Shown: positions 25,972-35,368, counted from the first letter of the stretch. The stretch is DNA of 64,000 nucleotides from Crocinitomicaceae bacterium (GCA_016708105.1 JADJGJ010000001.1:930001-994000); one strand, 5' to 3'. The notes: a model not told the origin generated them from the letters alone. Numbers and translations are program-made.

Positions 25972-26568
25972 ATGGTATTACCAATTGTTGCTTACGGGTC
26001 ACCTATTCTTAAAAAAGAGGCTGAAGAAATAGATGAGGATTATGAAGGATTATCACAACTCATCGCTGATATGTTTGAAACCATGTATGAAGCCAGTGGA
26101 GTAGGCTTGGCCGCACCGCAAATTGATCGCTCTATTCGTTTATTTATTGTTGATGCTTCTCCTTTTGCTGAAATTGAAGAGGGAGAAGAACCAGACCCCA
26201 AGGCAGCTGGACTTGAAAATTTTAAAAAGGTATTTATAAATCCGATCATTGAAGATGAGTCAGGCGATGAATGGCCTTTTGCTGAAGGTTGTCTCAGTAT
26301 TCCTAAAATTAGAGAAGAGGTGATGCGCAAGCCAAAAATTAAAATCAGTTATTATGATGAGAAGTGGAATTTTCATGAAGATGAATTTGATGGCTATGCG
26401 GCGCGGATTATTCAGCATGAATATGATCACATTGAAGGTATTTTGTTCACAGATCATCTCAGCCCGCTCAAAAGAAGAATACTGAAGAAAAAACTCACCA
26501 ATATTTCAAAAGGAGAAGTTGACGTACCTTATCGTATGAAATTTCCGAATCAACAAAGAAAAAAATAA
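25972..26568 (+). CDS. def: Peptide deformylase
   Basis: It removes the formyl group from nascent protein N-termini. All three active-site motifs are present in the 198-residue protein: GVGLAAPQI, EGCLSIP (metal-binding Cys) and QHEYDHIEG (two metal-binding His and the catalytic Glu). A short acidic insert (ASPFAEIEEGEEPDPKAAG) between motifs 1 and 2 is common in Bacteroidota. It starts the plus-strand run that leads into the lipoprotein gene 14 bp downstream. Confidence 0.95.
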   Translation: MVLPIVAYGSPILKKEAEEIDEDYEGLSQLIADMFETMYEASGVGLAAPQIDRSIRLFIVDASPFAEIEEGEEPDPKAAGLENFKKVFINPIIEDESGDEWPFAEGCLSIPKIREEVMRKPKIKISYYDEKWNFHEDEFDGYAARIIQHEYDHIEGILFTDHLSPLKRRILKKKLTNISKGEVDVPYRMKFPNQQRKK

Positions 26569-26582
26569 GTTTCACAAATTAA

Positions 26583-27173
26583 ATGCACAAAAGTATGAAG
26601 CGTTATATCATGATGAGTTGTTTTTGTTTTTCCATTGCCATGCTGAGTGCATGCGCAGGAAATGATGATGAAGTAATTTATGACGAAAAGCAAGATGATT
26701 TTATCTCACGTGTTGATTACGATGAATTTTCAAAAGAACTGGTTGATCTTGAAAATAAAATTCTTTCACAGACACCGCCTGATGAAAACTTGCTGATTGA
26801 AGCAACTACCAAATTTCAGGATTTCGCAGGATATTTTCCTGAAGATCCTAAAGCGCCTGAATATTTATTGAAAGCATCTGACTACGCATATACGCTTCAA
26901 CAATATGAAAAAAGTGTAAAAATATTAGACCGTATCATTACAGAATATCCTCAATACAACCGCATGGAGGATGTGATGTTCAACAAAGCAAGTCATCTTG
27001 ATTTTGAATTGCGTGACACCACTAGAGCTAAAGAAGCATATCAGCAATTCATGGATAAATTTCCGCAAAGTGATTTGGTTGATGACGCTCAAAGCAGAAT
27101 TGAAAATATTGAGTACTCAGCTGAGGAACTCATTGAAAAGTTTATGAAAGAAAGGGATTCTAAACCGCAATAG
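26583..27173 (+). CDS. TPR-type lipoprotein (outer-membrane assembly/BamD-like)
   Basis: The 196-residue protein has a lipoprotein signal ending LSAC and then helical repeats of TPR type. In these, EDPKAPEYLLKASDYAYTL and YNRMEDVMFNKASHLDFEL precede repeated residues ending in FPQSDLVDDAQSRI. It resembles the short tetratricopeptide lipoproteins found next to def in Bacteroidota. Such proteins usually scaffold envelope complexes; the specific partner is unknown. Starts at 26583 and 26595 both keep the lipobox. Confidence 0.7.
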   Translation: MHKSMKRYIMMSCFCFSIAMLSACAGNDDEVIYDEKQDDFISRVDYDEFSKELVDLENKILSQTPPDENLLIEATTKFQDFAGYFPEDPKAPEYLLKASDYAYTLQQYEKSVKILDRIITEYPQYNRMEDVMFNKASHLDFELRDTTRAKEAYQQFMDKFPQSDLVDDAQSRIENIEYSAEELIEKFMKERDSKPQ

Positions 27174-27176
27174 TTT

Positions 27177-27932
27177 TTGGTCAAAGTATTTTTTAAAACG
27201 TATTATTCTATTCCTGATAAATTAAATCGGGTTGATGTAGCATTTGAGAGAGGTTATCGCAATATTCGTGTGCTCTATAATAATAAAGAGGTTGCGCACT
27301 TTCAGACAGCATCAGAGATTTTAACCTCAAAAGAAATTTTGTTGCCTGATGATGGTGTTATCAATATAAGACTTCTCAAAGAAGATGAAGTTGATTTTGA
27401 AATCTTTCTGAATGGAGTTCAAATTGATAATTCTTCTACAAGTCCGGCTAAAGTTGCAAAAAGCTTGCGGTTTCCGGTTAATATGGGGCTATTATGGTAT
27501 GGTTTGGCTTTACTTTTTGGATTTTTTACTTTCAGAGAATTGATTTGGTCACTGATAAAGTATCAACCATCTGAATTTATTTTTAATCCCATCATTGTAT
27601 ATTTTTTCACCAGCACGGTGGTTGTTCTTCTGTTATTGACTACCAATTTATGGACCATTCAAAAAGGGAACATGGTACTCTATTATATCATGTTTATCGC
27701 GGTGGTGTTAGATACCTTTTATAGTTTTATAATTCGTCTCACTGAATTTGTTGACGCAGTGTCTGCCTATCATCTGGCAATACTTGTATTTTTTGGTGTT
27801 CTGCTTCCGCTTTCTGTGAAAATATTTATGATAATTTCATTTTATCGCAGCATAAAAAAATATCAATTGTACGCCAATACTCAGGCAAGTATGAAGCGCA
27901 AATTCAATTCTGATTTGGTAGACGTACAATGA
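27177..27932 (+). CDS. Four-TM membrane protein of unknown function
   Basis: No family recognised. The 251 residues have a soluble N-terminal half of predicted beta character (about 1-100, with FERGYRNIRVLYNNKEVAHF) and four hydrophobic segments around 103-125, 137-160, 165-190 and 197-222. The start is a TTG, three bases after the previous stop. No ATG occurs before the first membrane segment. Its end overlaps the deacetylase gene by 4 bp, so it heads a coupled four-gene group (27177-30509). Confidence 0.55.
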   Translation: MVKVFFKTYYSIPDKLNRVDVAFERGYRNIRVLYNNKEVAHFQTASEILTSKEILLPDDGVINIRLLKEDEVDFEIFLNGVQIDNSSTSPAKVAKSLRFPVNMGLLWYGLALLFGFFTFRELIWSLIKYQPSEFIFNPIIVYFFTSTVVVLLLLTTNLWTIQKGNMVLYYIMFIAVVLDTFYSFIIRLTEFVDAVSAYHLAILVFFGVLLPLSVKIFMIISFYRSIKKYQLYANTQASMKRKFNSDLVDVQ

Positions 27933-28921
27933 AAATATTTCTCACATACGACTATGAATTGTTCTTTGGTAATCCGCCAGGAACAGCAGAAAAAAGTATT
28001 TTGCAGCCAACAGAAATGTTACGAGATATTGCGCACCGTACCAAGGTGAAATTGGGGTTTTTTATTGATGCCGGATATCTTGTAAAACTAAATGAATTTG
28101 CTCACCAGTTTTCTGTTGTAAAAGCTGAACGAGATGCGGTTTTTAATCAGATAAAAAATCTGGTGGCTGATGGACATGCATGTGATTTACATATTCACCC
28201 GCACTGGGAGGATTGTACTCACAATGGTGAGCAATGGATCATGAAAACAAATAGATACAAACTAGATGATTTTTCTGATTTTGAAATAGAGCAAATTTTT
28301 ATTAAATATCATCAAGCACTCACTTCTATTACCGGATATTCTTCTCAGGTTTATCGTGCGGGCGGCTGGTGTATTCAGCCTTTTTCAAGAATTAAAAAAG
28401 CGTTTGATTCGGCCGGAATTTTGATTGACTCTACCGTTTTTCCGGGCGGCAAATCTATTGTGGGAAATTATAGTTATGATTTTACAAATTCACCCAAAAA
28501 ATCATCGTGGAAATTCTCACAAGATGTTTGTGTTGAAGATAAACAAGGGAATTTTTTAGAACTGCCAATTTCATCTCATTACTATAATCCACTTTTTTTC
28601 TGGAAACTATTTTTACTTGGGCGTTTGGATAAGTACAATCACAAACCACTGGGTGATGGATATCCTATGTCAACACCAGGTTTGAGAAAAAAAATGCTCA
28701 CAAAAGGTATGTTGTTGTCTGCTTCAACAGATGGTTATTTTGTTACACGACTTGATCAGATTATACAACAAAATACAAAAAGAAATTTTGATGAAATGGT
28801 TGTGCTGGGTCACCCTAAAGCATGTACACGCTATGCCTTAAAAAAATTAGAAGAATTTATTGAGCGCAATAAAAATATGCATCAGTTTACAACGTTCAAT
28901 GAACTGATACTTGCTTCATGA
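27929..28921 (+). CDS. Polysaccharide deacetylase-family protein
   Basis: A NodB-like (beta/alpha)7 fold is suggested by the opening IFLTYDYELFFG with an early acidic residue, GFFIDAGYLVKL, and the metal-binding-type motif CDLHIHPHWED. VYRAGGWCI (substrate strand) and VVLGHPK near the end also fit. Members remove acetyl groups from glycans or cleave related substrates. The lack of a signal peptide in the 330 residues suggests a cytoplasmic role in making cell-envelope glycan or lipid. It overlaps both neighbours by 4 bp. Confidence 0.7.
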   Translation: MKIFLTYDYELFFGNPPGTAEKSILQPTEMLRDIAHRTKVKLGFFIDAGYLVKLNEFAHQFSVVKAERDAVFNQIKNLVADGHACDLHIHPHWEDCTHNGEQWIMKTNRYKLDDFSDFEIEQIFIKYHQALTSITGYSSQVYRAGGWCIQPFSRIKKAFDSAGILIDSTVFPGGKSIVGNYSYDFTNSPKKSSWKFSQDVCVEDKQGNFLELPISSHYYNPLFFWKLFLLGRLDKYNHKPLGDGYPMSTPGLRKKMLTKGMLLSASTDGYFVTRLDQIIQQNTKRNFDEMVVLGHPKACTRYALKKLEEFIERNKNMHQFTTFNELILAS

Positions 28922-29802
28922 AATTGATCTTATCCAAAGATATTGACCAAGAAAAATGGAACCGCCGCATTGCCAATTGGTCGGGTGAAAATATTTTTAT
29001 GTACACTTGGTATCTTGATGCGGTGTGCAACAATTGGGGTGGTTTGGTTGAAGGCGATTATGAAACTATTTTACCGATTTCATTTACATCTCGGTTAGGT
29101 ATAAAGCAATTTGTTCAGGCACCGTTTACAAGAGAATATGATATTGTTGGTGACCAGTACAATTGGGAGCAAGCTCTTCAGTTTTTGTCCAAAGAATTTA
29201 AAACTATCAGATTCAGAAATGGAAGCGCTGAAATTCTGAAAAACAAAAAGTTGCGCCGTCACCAGTTTTTATCTTTGTTAGCGGGTATTGATGAGGTGAA
29301 AAAAAATTACAGCACCAATGCAAAACGTATTCTAAAAAAGTGTCAGAATTTTAAAATTGAAGAGTCATTTGAACCTGAAATTCTACTTGAACTATTTAAG
29401 AAATATGTGGCGCCAAAAATTGAAACCATAACGTCAAAAGATATTCGGTTTTTACATCGGTTGATGCTTGCAGCAATTCAAAATAAGTCGGGTGAATTAT
29501 TGCTTGTCAAAGAACAAAATGAGATTGTTGCGGGAGGCTTTTTTCTGAAAGATAAAAACCGAATCACCTATTTAAAGGGAGCAGGATCAGAGTCCGCAAA
29601 AAAAGCCGGTGCGCTTTATTTTCTCATTGATCAGGCAATTGTAAGGTATCAGAACTATGGTATGCTGGATTTTGGCGGATCAGATATTGCGCCGGTGGCA
29701 GAATTTTATCATAAATTTGGATCAACTGATCGGGTTTATTATGAGTATGAAATAAGTGATTTGCCGGTTTGGTTTAAAACATTAAAAAAAATTCGCCGAT
29801 GA
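28918..29802 (+). CDS. FemAB/GNAT-like acyltransferase
   Basis: The 294 residues show two GNAT-like halves. The first contains FMYTWYLDAVCNNWGGLVEG and FTREYDIVGDQYNW, the second GELLLVKEQNEIVAGGFFL and ITYLKGAGSESAKKAGALYF. This resembles the FemAB/peptidoglycan-bridge or GNAT aminoacyltransferases of envelope-polysaccharide clusters. The donor and acceptor are unknown. It is coupled by 4-bp overlaps to the deacetylase and SDR genes, which supports a role in one small envelope pathway. Confidence 0.6.
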   Translation: MKLILSKDIDQEKWNRRIANWSGENIFMYTWYLDAVCNNWGGLVEGDYETILPISFTSRLGIKQFVQAPFTREYDIVGDQYNWEQALQFLSKEFKTIRFRNGSAEILKNKKLRRHQFLSLLAGIDEVKKNYSTNAKRILKKCQNFKIEESFEPEILLELFKKYVAPKIETITSKDIRFLHRLMLAAIQNKSGELLLVKEQNEIVAGGFFLKDKNRITYLKGAGSESAKKAGALYFLIDQAIVRYQNYGMLDFGGSDIAPVAEFYHKFGSTDRVYYEYEISDLPVWFKTLKKIRR

Positions 29803-30509
29803 ATAAGACGGTATTACTGGTTGGAAGTTCAGGTGGACTTGGCCGTGCAATTGCAAAAGAATTATCTGAGAAAGGATACACACTTGCTTTGCATTATTAC
29901 AAAAACAAACCTGAACCTATAGGCTCTTCAGACAAAACTTACTACGCCGACATCACACGAGAAGATGAAGTGCGAGAAATGATTACTCAGGTAGTAAGTG
30001 ACTTCGGAAAAATTGATTTTGTCATCAACAATGCAGGCATTTCTAAAAGTGAAATGAGTTGGAAAACAAGCGCTGATAGCTGGAATCAAACACTCGGAGT
30101 TAATCTAACCGGTCCGTTTTTTGTTGCTAAACACGTTTTGCCTCACATGAGAGAAAATGCTGGGGGCAGAATCATTTTTATTTCATCAGTTGTTGCTGAA
30201 GCCGGTTTTCCGGGAACGTCTGCTTATGCCGCTTCTAAGGCAGGTTTAATTGGGTTAACCAAAACTCTTGCACGTGAAGTGGCTCAAAAAAATATTACAG
30301 TGAACTGCATTGCGCCAGGATATTTTTCAACAGGGATGATTCAGGATGTAACACCTGAAATTCAAGAACAACTCAAAAAACAAATTCCGGTTGGTCGTCT
30401 CGGTGACCCGGCAGAAATTGTGGCATTAATTGAATATATCTTTTCTGAAAAATCAGCCTATCTCAACGGTCAAACCATTGGTCTAAACGGTGGCTTGATG
30501 ATGCGGTAA
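29799..30509 (+). CDS. Short-chain dehydrogenase/reductase (FabG-like)
   Basis: This is a classical SDR of 236 residues. It has the NAD(P) loop VGSSGGLGRAIA, NNAG, the catalytic Ser in IFISS, YAASK with the catalytic Tyr/Lys, and the C-terminal GLNGG. It resembles 3-oxoacyl-ACP reductases. The operon neighbours hint at reduction of an acyl or sugar intermediate in envelope glycan/lipid synthesis. The start overlaps the previous stop by 4 bp. Confidence 0.8.
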   Translation: MNKTVLLVGSSGGLGRAIAKELSEKGYTLALHYYKNKPEPIGSSDKTYYADITREDEVREMITQVVSDFGKIDFVINNAGISKSEMSWKTSADSWNQTLGVNLTGPFFVAKHVLPHMRENAGGRIIFISSVVAEAGFPGTSAYAASKAGLIGLTKTLAREVAQKNITVNCIAPGYFSTGMIQDVTPEIQEQLKKQIPVGRLGDPAEIVALIEYIFSEKSAYLNGQTIGLNGGLMMR

Positions 30510-30734
30510 TTTTTGGATTTCATTTTTTATTGGGTTGAACTATGCGTTAGAACATTTGCCTATCTGGGAGGATTTTTTACCTTAGCAGAAATTCAAAACC
30601 CACTTATGAAAAACAAATTTTTTCCGCTTAAAGCAGGCATCCTCTCTGTTGATTCCACTGAGTATTTTTCTCAAGTGTCATTAAAAGCTTTATTTTCAAA
30701 AATCAAAAATGTGAAAAGAAATGGTGTTAGAAAT

Positions 30735-31391
30735 ATGCTGTTGTCATTGTTACTTCTGATAATAACCGGCATGATTCAACATGCCCATGCTGAATTTGAA
30801 GGGTATATCACGTATAAGGTAGTAGCAGTTCCACTCAGTGACGGAATAAAGAAGGGCGTTCTGTACAAACACATGGGTAAAACACATACTTTTTATTTTA
30901 AGAACGGAATGCACAAATGGCTCAATAAAAAAGGAGAATTCAAATCTGAAATTTATAATCCGAATATTGATTCAAACTATATTTACACTGACTACTACAC
31001 GCATGATACCATTTATAAAAGCAGTGTTTTGAAAGATCAGGATTCTTTGTATGATTTTGATGAAGAAGAAAGTGTGGTTGTGATGGGAAGAATTTGTCAT
31101 GGAGCTACAGTAAGATTTTTGAATAAACGGAATAAGGAATCACTCATTAGAACATGGTATTGTCCATCAACCGGCACAGAAATTAATCCTGCGCATTATG
31201 CTCATTATAAGATGATGGGTACACATAAACTGGTTGAACATTTCAAATCGTTACCATACTGCATTTTTATACAATATCCTCGCCAAGGATATGCTTTTAT
31301 CTATACAGCAGAGGCGGTAATTCCAATGAAACTTGATGACTCAGTTTTCGAATATGATAAAAATAAAATCATCAAATTGAATTATGAATAG
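30735..31391 (+). CDS. Periplasmic protein of unknown function (start uncertain)
   Basis: From the ATG at 30735 the product begins with a clear signal peptide (LLSLLLLIITGMIQHAHA) and a beta-rich body of about 200 residues (EGYITYKVVAV ... GHxHTFYFKNG-like text). It resembles the GLPGLI/DUF4412-type secreted proteins only loosely. The open frame extends back to a TTG at 30513. That 74-residue extension would bury the signal peptide, so I prefer 30735. A GTG at 30711 is also possible. It has an LNYE C-terminus and no sorting domain. Confidence 0.5.
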   Translation: MLLSLLLLIITGMIQHAHAEFEGYITYKVVAVPLSDGIKKGVLYKHMGKTHTFYFKNGMHKWLNKKGEFKSEIYNPNIDSNYIYTDYYTHDTIYKSSVLKDQDSLYDFDEEESVVVMGRICHGATVRFLNKRNKESLIRTWYCPSTGTEINPAHYAHYKMMGTHKLVEHFKSLPYCIFIQYPRQGYAFIYTAEAVIPMKLDDSVFEYDKNKIIKLNYE

Positions 31392-31439
31392 AGTTAATTG
31401 AATGCATTCATCTATCTTAACTTGTAATTAGCACTAACG

Positions 31440-32003
31440 GTGATAAAAAAATATGCTCGTGAAATAGTATTGATTGCAGAATATATCATTTTGCTCTGCG
31501 GTGTGTATTATTGGGATTGGTCAGTTTTTACAATCTATTTATCATTTGTAGTTGAGTATTTTGTTTTGTTCATTTTCTTCATTGCGCTGTTGTATTTTTA
31601 TCCTGCAATGAGAGATAAAAAACTTGTCGTTGGTAATGTGTTATATGCCGGATTAGGATTGGGTATTGTACAAGGAGCCTTTGTGCTTTTAACGGGTATG
31701 CATATTGATCCTGAATTTGAATATTCAAGTGAAGATTTTCCGTGGATATCTGCAGTTCTTTTTTTAATACTGCCTGCAGTTTTAATTAATCTATTTTCTG
31801 TTTTGCAAAAACCGGTATCCCAAGCATATATTGACAATCAGAGATCAAGATTATTCGTCACCGTATTGGCCTTGACGGTAACGGTTGGGGCTTCGCTGCT
31901 TAGTGATTCATTCTTGGGAGAATGTAATCTATTGGCAACATTGATGCTGGTGGTCACCGGAAGAATAATAGCCGAAATCTGGATGCACCGATATCAGCAA
32001 TGA
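31440..32003 (+). CDS. Polytopic membrane protein, DUF6498-like
   Basis: The protein has 187 residues and about five hydrophobic segments (around 8-28, 30-55, 65-90, 100-118 and 137-180). Function unknown; a resemblance to DUF6498 proteins is only an impression. It starts with GTG at 31440, because no in-frame ATG precedes the first membrane segment. It lies alone between the signal-peptide protein and upp. Confidence 0.45.
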   Translation: MIKKYAREIVLIAEYIILLCGVYYWDWSVFTIYLSFVVEYFVLFIFFIALLYFYPAMRDKKLVVGNVLYAGLGLGIVQGAFVLLTGMHIDPEFEYSSEDFPWISAVLFLILPAVLINLFSVLQKPVSQAYIDNQRSRLFVTVLALTVTVGASLLSDSFLGECNLLATLMLVVTGRIIAEIWMHRYQQ

Positions 32004-32034
32004 GTTCCTAAGATTATTTCGTGATTAGTCTCTT

Positions 32035-32042
32035 TATTTTTG
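32035..32042 (+). promoter_or_regulatory. Putative -7 element of upp
   Basis: TATTTTTG fits TAnnTTTG and lies 32 bp before the upp ATG. No clear -33 box. Confidence 0.35.
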
Positions 32043-32074
32043 CGACCTTTGTACATCCTAAAAAATCATAGGTC

Positions 32075-32722
32075 ATGGTGCATGAAATAAGCAAAACCAA
32101 TTCTGTATTCAACCAGTTCATTGCTGAAATCAGAAATAAAGATATACAAGCTGATCCTTTGCGTTTCAGAAAAAATTTGGAGCGTATGGGTGAAATCATG
32201 GGTTATGAATTAAGCAAAACACTGCAGTATGAGCTAACTAAAGTTCAAACACCGTTGGGAATTGCTGAGGTGTTTCAATTGAAAAAACAACCGGTAATAG
32301 CATCAATTTTACGTGCCGGTTTGACTTTACACACAGGCTTACTTGGAATTTTTGATCGTGCTGAAAATGCGTTTATCTCGGCATATCGTGAAGAAAAAAA
32401 TGGAGGACAGTTAAAGGTGCACGTTGAGTACTTGGCTAGTCCTGACTTGAATGGCAAAACATTAATCATTGCTGATCCCATGCTTGCAACCGGACAGTCT
32501 ATGACATTAGTATATGAAGCAATTCAGCGAAACGGAAGTCCTGAAAAAATTCATGTAGTTTCGGCAGTGGCTAGCAAACAAGCGATTGATTTTGTAGAAA
32601 AAATTCTGCCGTCAAACGCTGAAATTTGGGTAGGTGTGGTTGACCCTGAATTAAATGACCAGGCATACATTGTACCGGGCATCGGTGATGCCGGTGATCT
32701 TGCCTTTGGCTTAAAATTGTAG
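32075..32722 (+). CDS. upp: Uracil phosphoribosyltransferase
   Basis: It salvages uracil to UMP with PRPP. The 215-residue protein has the phosphoribosyl motifs ILRAGLTLHTGLLG, IADPMLATGQSM (PRPP loop) and the C-terminal uracil-binding segment YIVPGIGDAGDLAFG. It starts at the ATG at 32075. The next gene follows after one base, so the two are probably coupled. Confidence 0.93.
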   Translation: MVHEISKTNSVFNQFIAEIRNKDIQADPLRFRKNLERMGEIMGYELSKTLQYELTKVQTPLGIAEVFQLKKQPVIASILRAGLTLHTGLLGIFDRAENAFISAYREEKNGGQLKVHVEYLASPDLNGKTLIIADPMLATGQSMTLVYEAIQRNGSPEKIHVVSAVASKQAIDFVEKILPSNAEIWVGVVDPELNDQAYIVPGIGDAGDLAFGLKL

Positions 32723-32723
32723 T

Positions 32724-33203
32724 ATGAATGTAGGTTTGGTTATTTCCGGTTTCTGGCTTGGTACTTTCAAGTTTTTATTTGCACACTGGCTCACTTATTG
32801 GACTGCTGTTGCTATTGATCACAAAGCCCATTTTCTTGAAATTTTTGTTTCAGTTACTGCCGGTGCTTGGGTCAGTATGGCCGCATTCTATTTTATGAGT
32901 GAACTTTTCATGAAAATTGCGGCGAAAAAACGTAAAGAAAAATATCTTGAATCAGTTAAAACCGGCATTCCTCTTAAAGCAAAAAAAAAATTTACACGGG
33001 TTAATAAGGCCTTGGTTAAATTGAAAACCGGAATAGGCATTTATGGAGTTACATTAATTGCTCCTCTGCTATTGTCTATTCCAATTGGTTCTATTGTTTG
33101 TGCCAAATTTTTTGGACATGATCGTCGTACATTTTTTCTGATGATGATTAACACCGCTGCGTACAGTGCGTTTATGTGCTTTATTATATGGCTCATTCAA
33201 TAA
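32724..33203 (+). CDS. Small membrane protein, possible small-molecule transporter-like
   Basis: No family recognised. The 159 residues have hydrophobic segments around 5-25, 40-62, 105-128 and 138-158, and a very basic loop (AKKRKEKYLESVKTG and LKAKKKFTR) between the second and third. The segment HDRRTFFLMMINTAAYS follows the third. It starts one base after upp and overlaps the HAD gene. Confidence 0.5.
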   Translation: MNVGLVISGFWLGTFKFLFAHWLTYWTAVAIDHKAHFLEIFVSVTAGAWVSMAAFYFMSELFMKIAAKKRKEKYLESVKTGIPLKAKKKFTRVNKALVKLKTGIGIYGVTLIAPLLLSIPIGSIVCAKFFGHDRRTFFLMMINTAAYSAFMCFIIWLIQ

Positions 33204-33892
33204 AAAATATCAGACACGTTTTCTTTGATTTGGATCACACCTTATGGGATTTTGAAAAAAATTCATCGGCGGCTATTGCAGAAATATTTGGTGATTTTGA
33301 GCTGCACCGGTATGTGAATTCTTTTGAGAAATTTATCAGTCAATACCAACAAATCAACGCAGAGTATTGGCATCGGTATAATAGAGGTGAAATTGACAAA
33401 CGAAGGGTTCGTTATGGCAGATTTTATGACTTGTTTGAATTGTACAAAATAGATGATCATATAACAAAGGCTGAGTCGTTTGCTGATGCTTATCTTGCTA
33501 TTGCGCCTGCTAAGACACATCTTTTCCCACACACACATGAAATTTTATCTTACCTAGGTGAAAAATATAAATTGCATCTTATATCAAATGGGTTCAAAGA
33601 AGTGCTGGAGATAAAAATGACACGCACTGATTTGAAAAAATATTTTGACGTAATTCTTTCTTCAGAAGATGTGGGTGTGAATAAACCTGATATCAGGGTG
33701 TTTAATCATGCACTGAATTTATCAGGTGCTAAAAAACATGAGTCCATTATGATTGGAGATAGTTATGATGCAGATATTTTAGGCGCTCATAATGCCGGCA
33801 TGCAAGTGATTCATTTTAACCCAAAAGGTGAGGCGTTTGATCATGATTTTGTTCAAATAAGTTCACTAATTGATTTGCGGGACTTGTTGTAA
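33188..33892 (+). CDS. YjjG-family HAD hydrolase (noncanonical pyrimidine nucleotidase-like)
   Basis: This HAD phosphatase of about 234 residues carries motif I (FFDLDHTLWD), motif II (LHLISNG), motif III Lys and motif IV (MIGDSYDADILGA). The cap domain and motif IV spacing fit the YjjG group, which dephosphorylates unusual pyrimidine nucleotides. The ATG at 33188 (MAHSIKN) is chosen over 33176, which would extend it with four residues overlapping the preceding gene. It follows upp's partner, consistent with pyrimidine salvage. Confidence 0.75.
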   Translation: MAHSIKNIRHVFFDLDHTLWDFEKNSSAAIAEIFGDFELHRYVNSFEKFISQYQQINAEYWHRYNRGEIDKRRVRYGRFYDLFELYKIDDHITKAESFADAYLAIAPAKTHLFPHTHEILSYLGEKYKLHLISNGFKEVLEIKMTRTDLKKYFDVILSSEDVGVNKPDIRVFNHALNLSGAKKHESIMIGDSYDADILGAHNAGMQVIHFNPKGEAFDHDFVQISSLIDLRDLL

Positions 33893-33912
33893 ACATGAAA
33901 CATCTTATTTAG

Positions 33913-33944
33913 AATCGGTCTAAACTAATTAAAATCAGTCTAAA
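33913..33944 (+). repeat. Tandem 12-bp direct repeat with 20-bp period upstream of nqrA
   Basis: AATCGGTCTAAA (33913-33924) and AATCAGTCTAAA (33933-33944) differ at one base and lie on the same DNA face, two helical turns apart. Together with a downstream TACATTTG box they may bind an activator or repressor of the nqr operon. Confidence 0.45.
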
Positions 33945-33972
33945 AAAACGTTAAAATTGGCAAACTGATTTA

Positions 33973-33980
33973 TACATTTG
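33973..33980 (+). promoter_or_regulatory. Putative -7 element of the nqr operon
   Basis: TACATTTG matches TAnnTTTG, 27 bp before nqrA. The -33 region lacks TTTG, which fits the activator-dependent promoter suggested by the upstream repeats. Confidence 0.5.
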
Positions 33981-34006
33981 TTCGCTATAAAAACAACCAG
34001 ATAGAT

Positions 34007-35368
34007 ATGTCTAAGACTATCACCATCAGAAAAGGTCTTGATATCAAATTATTAGGTGAAGCAGAGAAGGTAAAGAGCGGGGTAGAATTCGCAGATAATT
34101 TTGTTATCAGGACAACCGACTTCCATGGGTTGATTCCAAAACTCACAGTAAAAGCAGGAGACCAAGTAAAAGCAGGAAGCACAATTTTCCTGGATAAGGG
34201 TAGACCGGAAATTCGGTTTGCATCGCCTGTTGCCGGTGAAATTACGGATATTGTCCGCGGAGAAAAACGGAAAATTTTACAAATCAACATCAAGGCAACT
34301 GCTGAAAATGCTTATGAAGATTTTGGAGTGAAAGATCCTTCAAAGCTTTCTAAAGATGAAGTTAAACAGCAACTACTTGCATCTGGTGCTTGGCCGTTTA
34401 TTAAAATGCGCCCAATTGATATCATCGCTAACCCGGCTGATGAACCAAAAGCAATTTTTGTTTCGGCTTTTGACTCGTCTCCACTTGCACCTGATTATGA
34501 TTTTATCATGCACGGTGAGGGAGCAGCTTTTCAAGCAGGTATAACTGCCTTGTCAAAATTAACCAGCGGTAAAGTGCATTTGACCTTGAATGGAAATACC
34601 ACCGCTGATGTTGCTTTTTCAAACGCAAAAGATTGTCAAATCAATAAAATAAATGGTAAGCATCCTGCAGGTAATGTTGGTACACAAATCCATCATATTG
34701 ACCCCATAAATAAAGGTCAAGTGGTATGGACAGTGAACGCGCAAGATGTTGCTATCATCGGACGAGTTTTTCTTACTGGTAAATTTCAGGCTGAACGCGT
34801 AATTGCGCTCGCAGGTTCTGAGGTGAAAAATCCGAAATATTATAAAATGACCATTGGTTCTTCCCTGAAAAAATTATTGACCGGTACAATCAATGAAGGT
34901 AAGGTGCGCATAATTTCAGGTAACGTATTGACAGGTGATAAAATCACAGCGGATAGTCATATTGGATATTACCATAATCAAGTTACCGTAATCCCTGAAG
35001 GAGACGAACCAAAATTCCTGATCACCAAAGGTTGGATGGGACCCGGACTTGGAAAATTCTCCATCAATCGCTCATACTTCTCATGGCTGATGCCGGGTAA
35101 AAAATATGCGCTGGATACCAATCTCAATGGTGAGCGCAGAAATTTTGTGGTAACCGGTGAGCTTGAAAAAGTTTTCCCGTTTGATATCTATCCAATGCAA
35201 CTCATTAAATCAGTCATGTATAAAGATCTTGACCTGATGGAGAAATTAGGAATTTATGAAGTTGCTCCTGAAGATTTTGCTTTGTGTGAGTTTGTCTGCA
35301 CATCAAAAATTGATATCCAAGATGTCATCCGTAAAGGACTTGACGAAGTATATACTGAATGCATGTAA
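34007..35368 (+). CDS. nqrA: Na+-translocating NADH:quinone reductase subunit A
   Basis: Peripheral cytoplasmic subunit of Na+-NQR. The 453 residues begin with the NqrA-type ITIRKGLDIKLLGEAE and FVIRTTDFHGLIPKL and contain GMGPGLGKF-like text (GWMGPGLGKFSIN). The length is normal for the family. It is the first of six genes in the standard order A-B-C-D-E-F. Confidence 0.93.
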   Translation: MSKTITIRKGLDIKLLGEAEKVKSGVEFADNFVIRTTDFHGLIPKLTVKAGDQVKAGSTIFLDKGRPEIRFASPVAGEITDIVRGEKRKILQINIKATAENAYEDFGVKDPSKLSKDEVKQQLLASGAWPFIKMRPIDIIANPADEPKAIFVSAFDSSPLAPDYDFIMHGEGAAFQAGITALSKLTSGKVHLTLNGNTTADVAFSNAKDCQINKINGKHPAGNVGTQIHHIDPINKGQVVWTVNAQDVAIIGRVFLTGKFQAERVIALAGSEVKNPKYYKMTIGSSLKKLLTGTINEGKVRIISGNVLTGDKITADSHIGYYHNQVTVIPEGDEPKFLITKGWMGPGLGKFSINRSYFSWLMPGKKYALDTNLNGERRNFVVTGELEKVFPFDIYPMQLIKSVMYKDLDLMEKLGIYEVAPEDFALCEFVCTSKIDIQDVIRKGLDEVYTECM

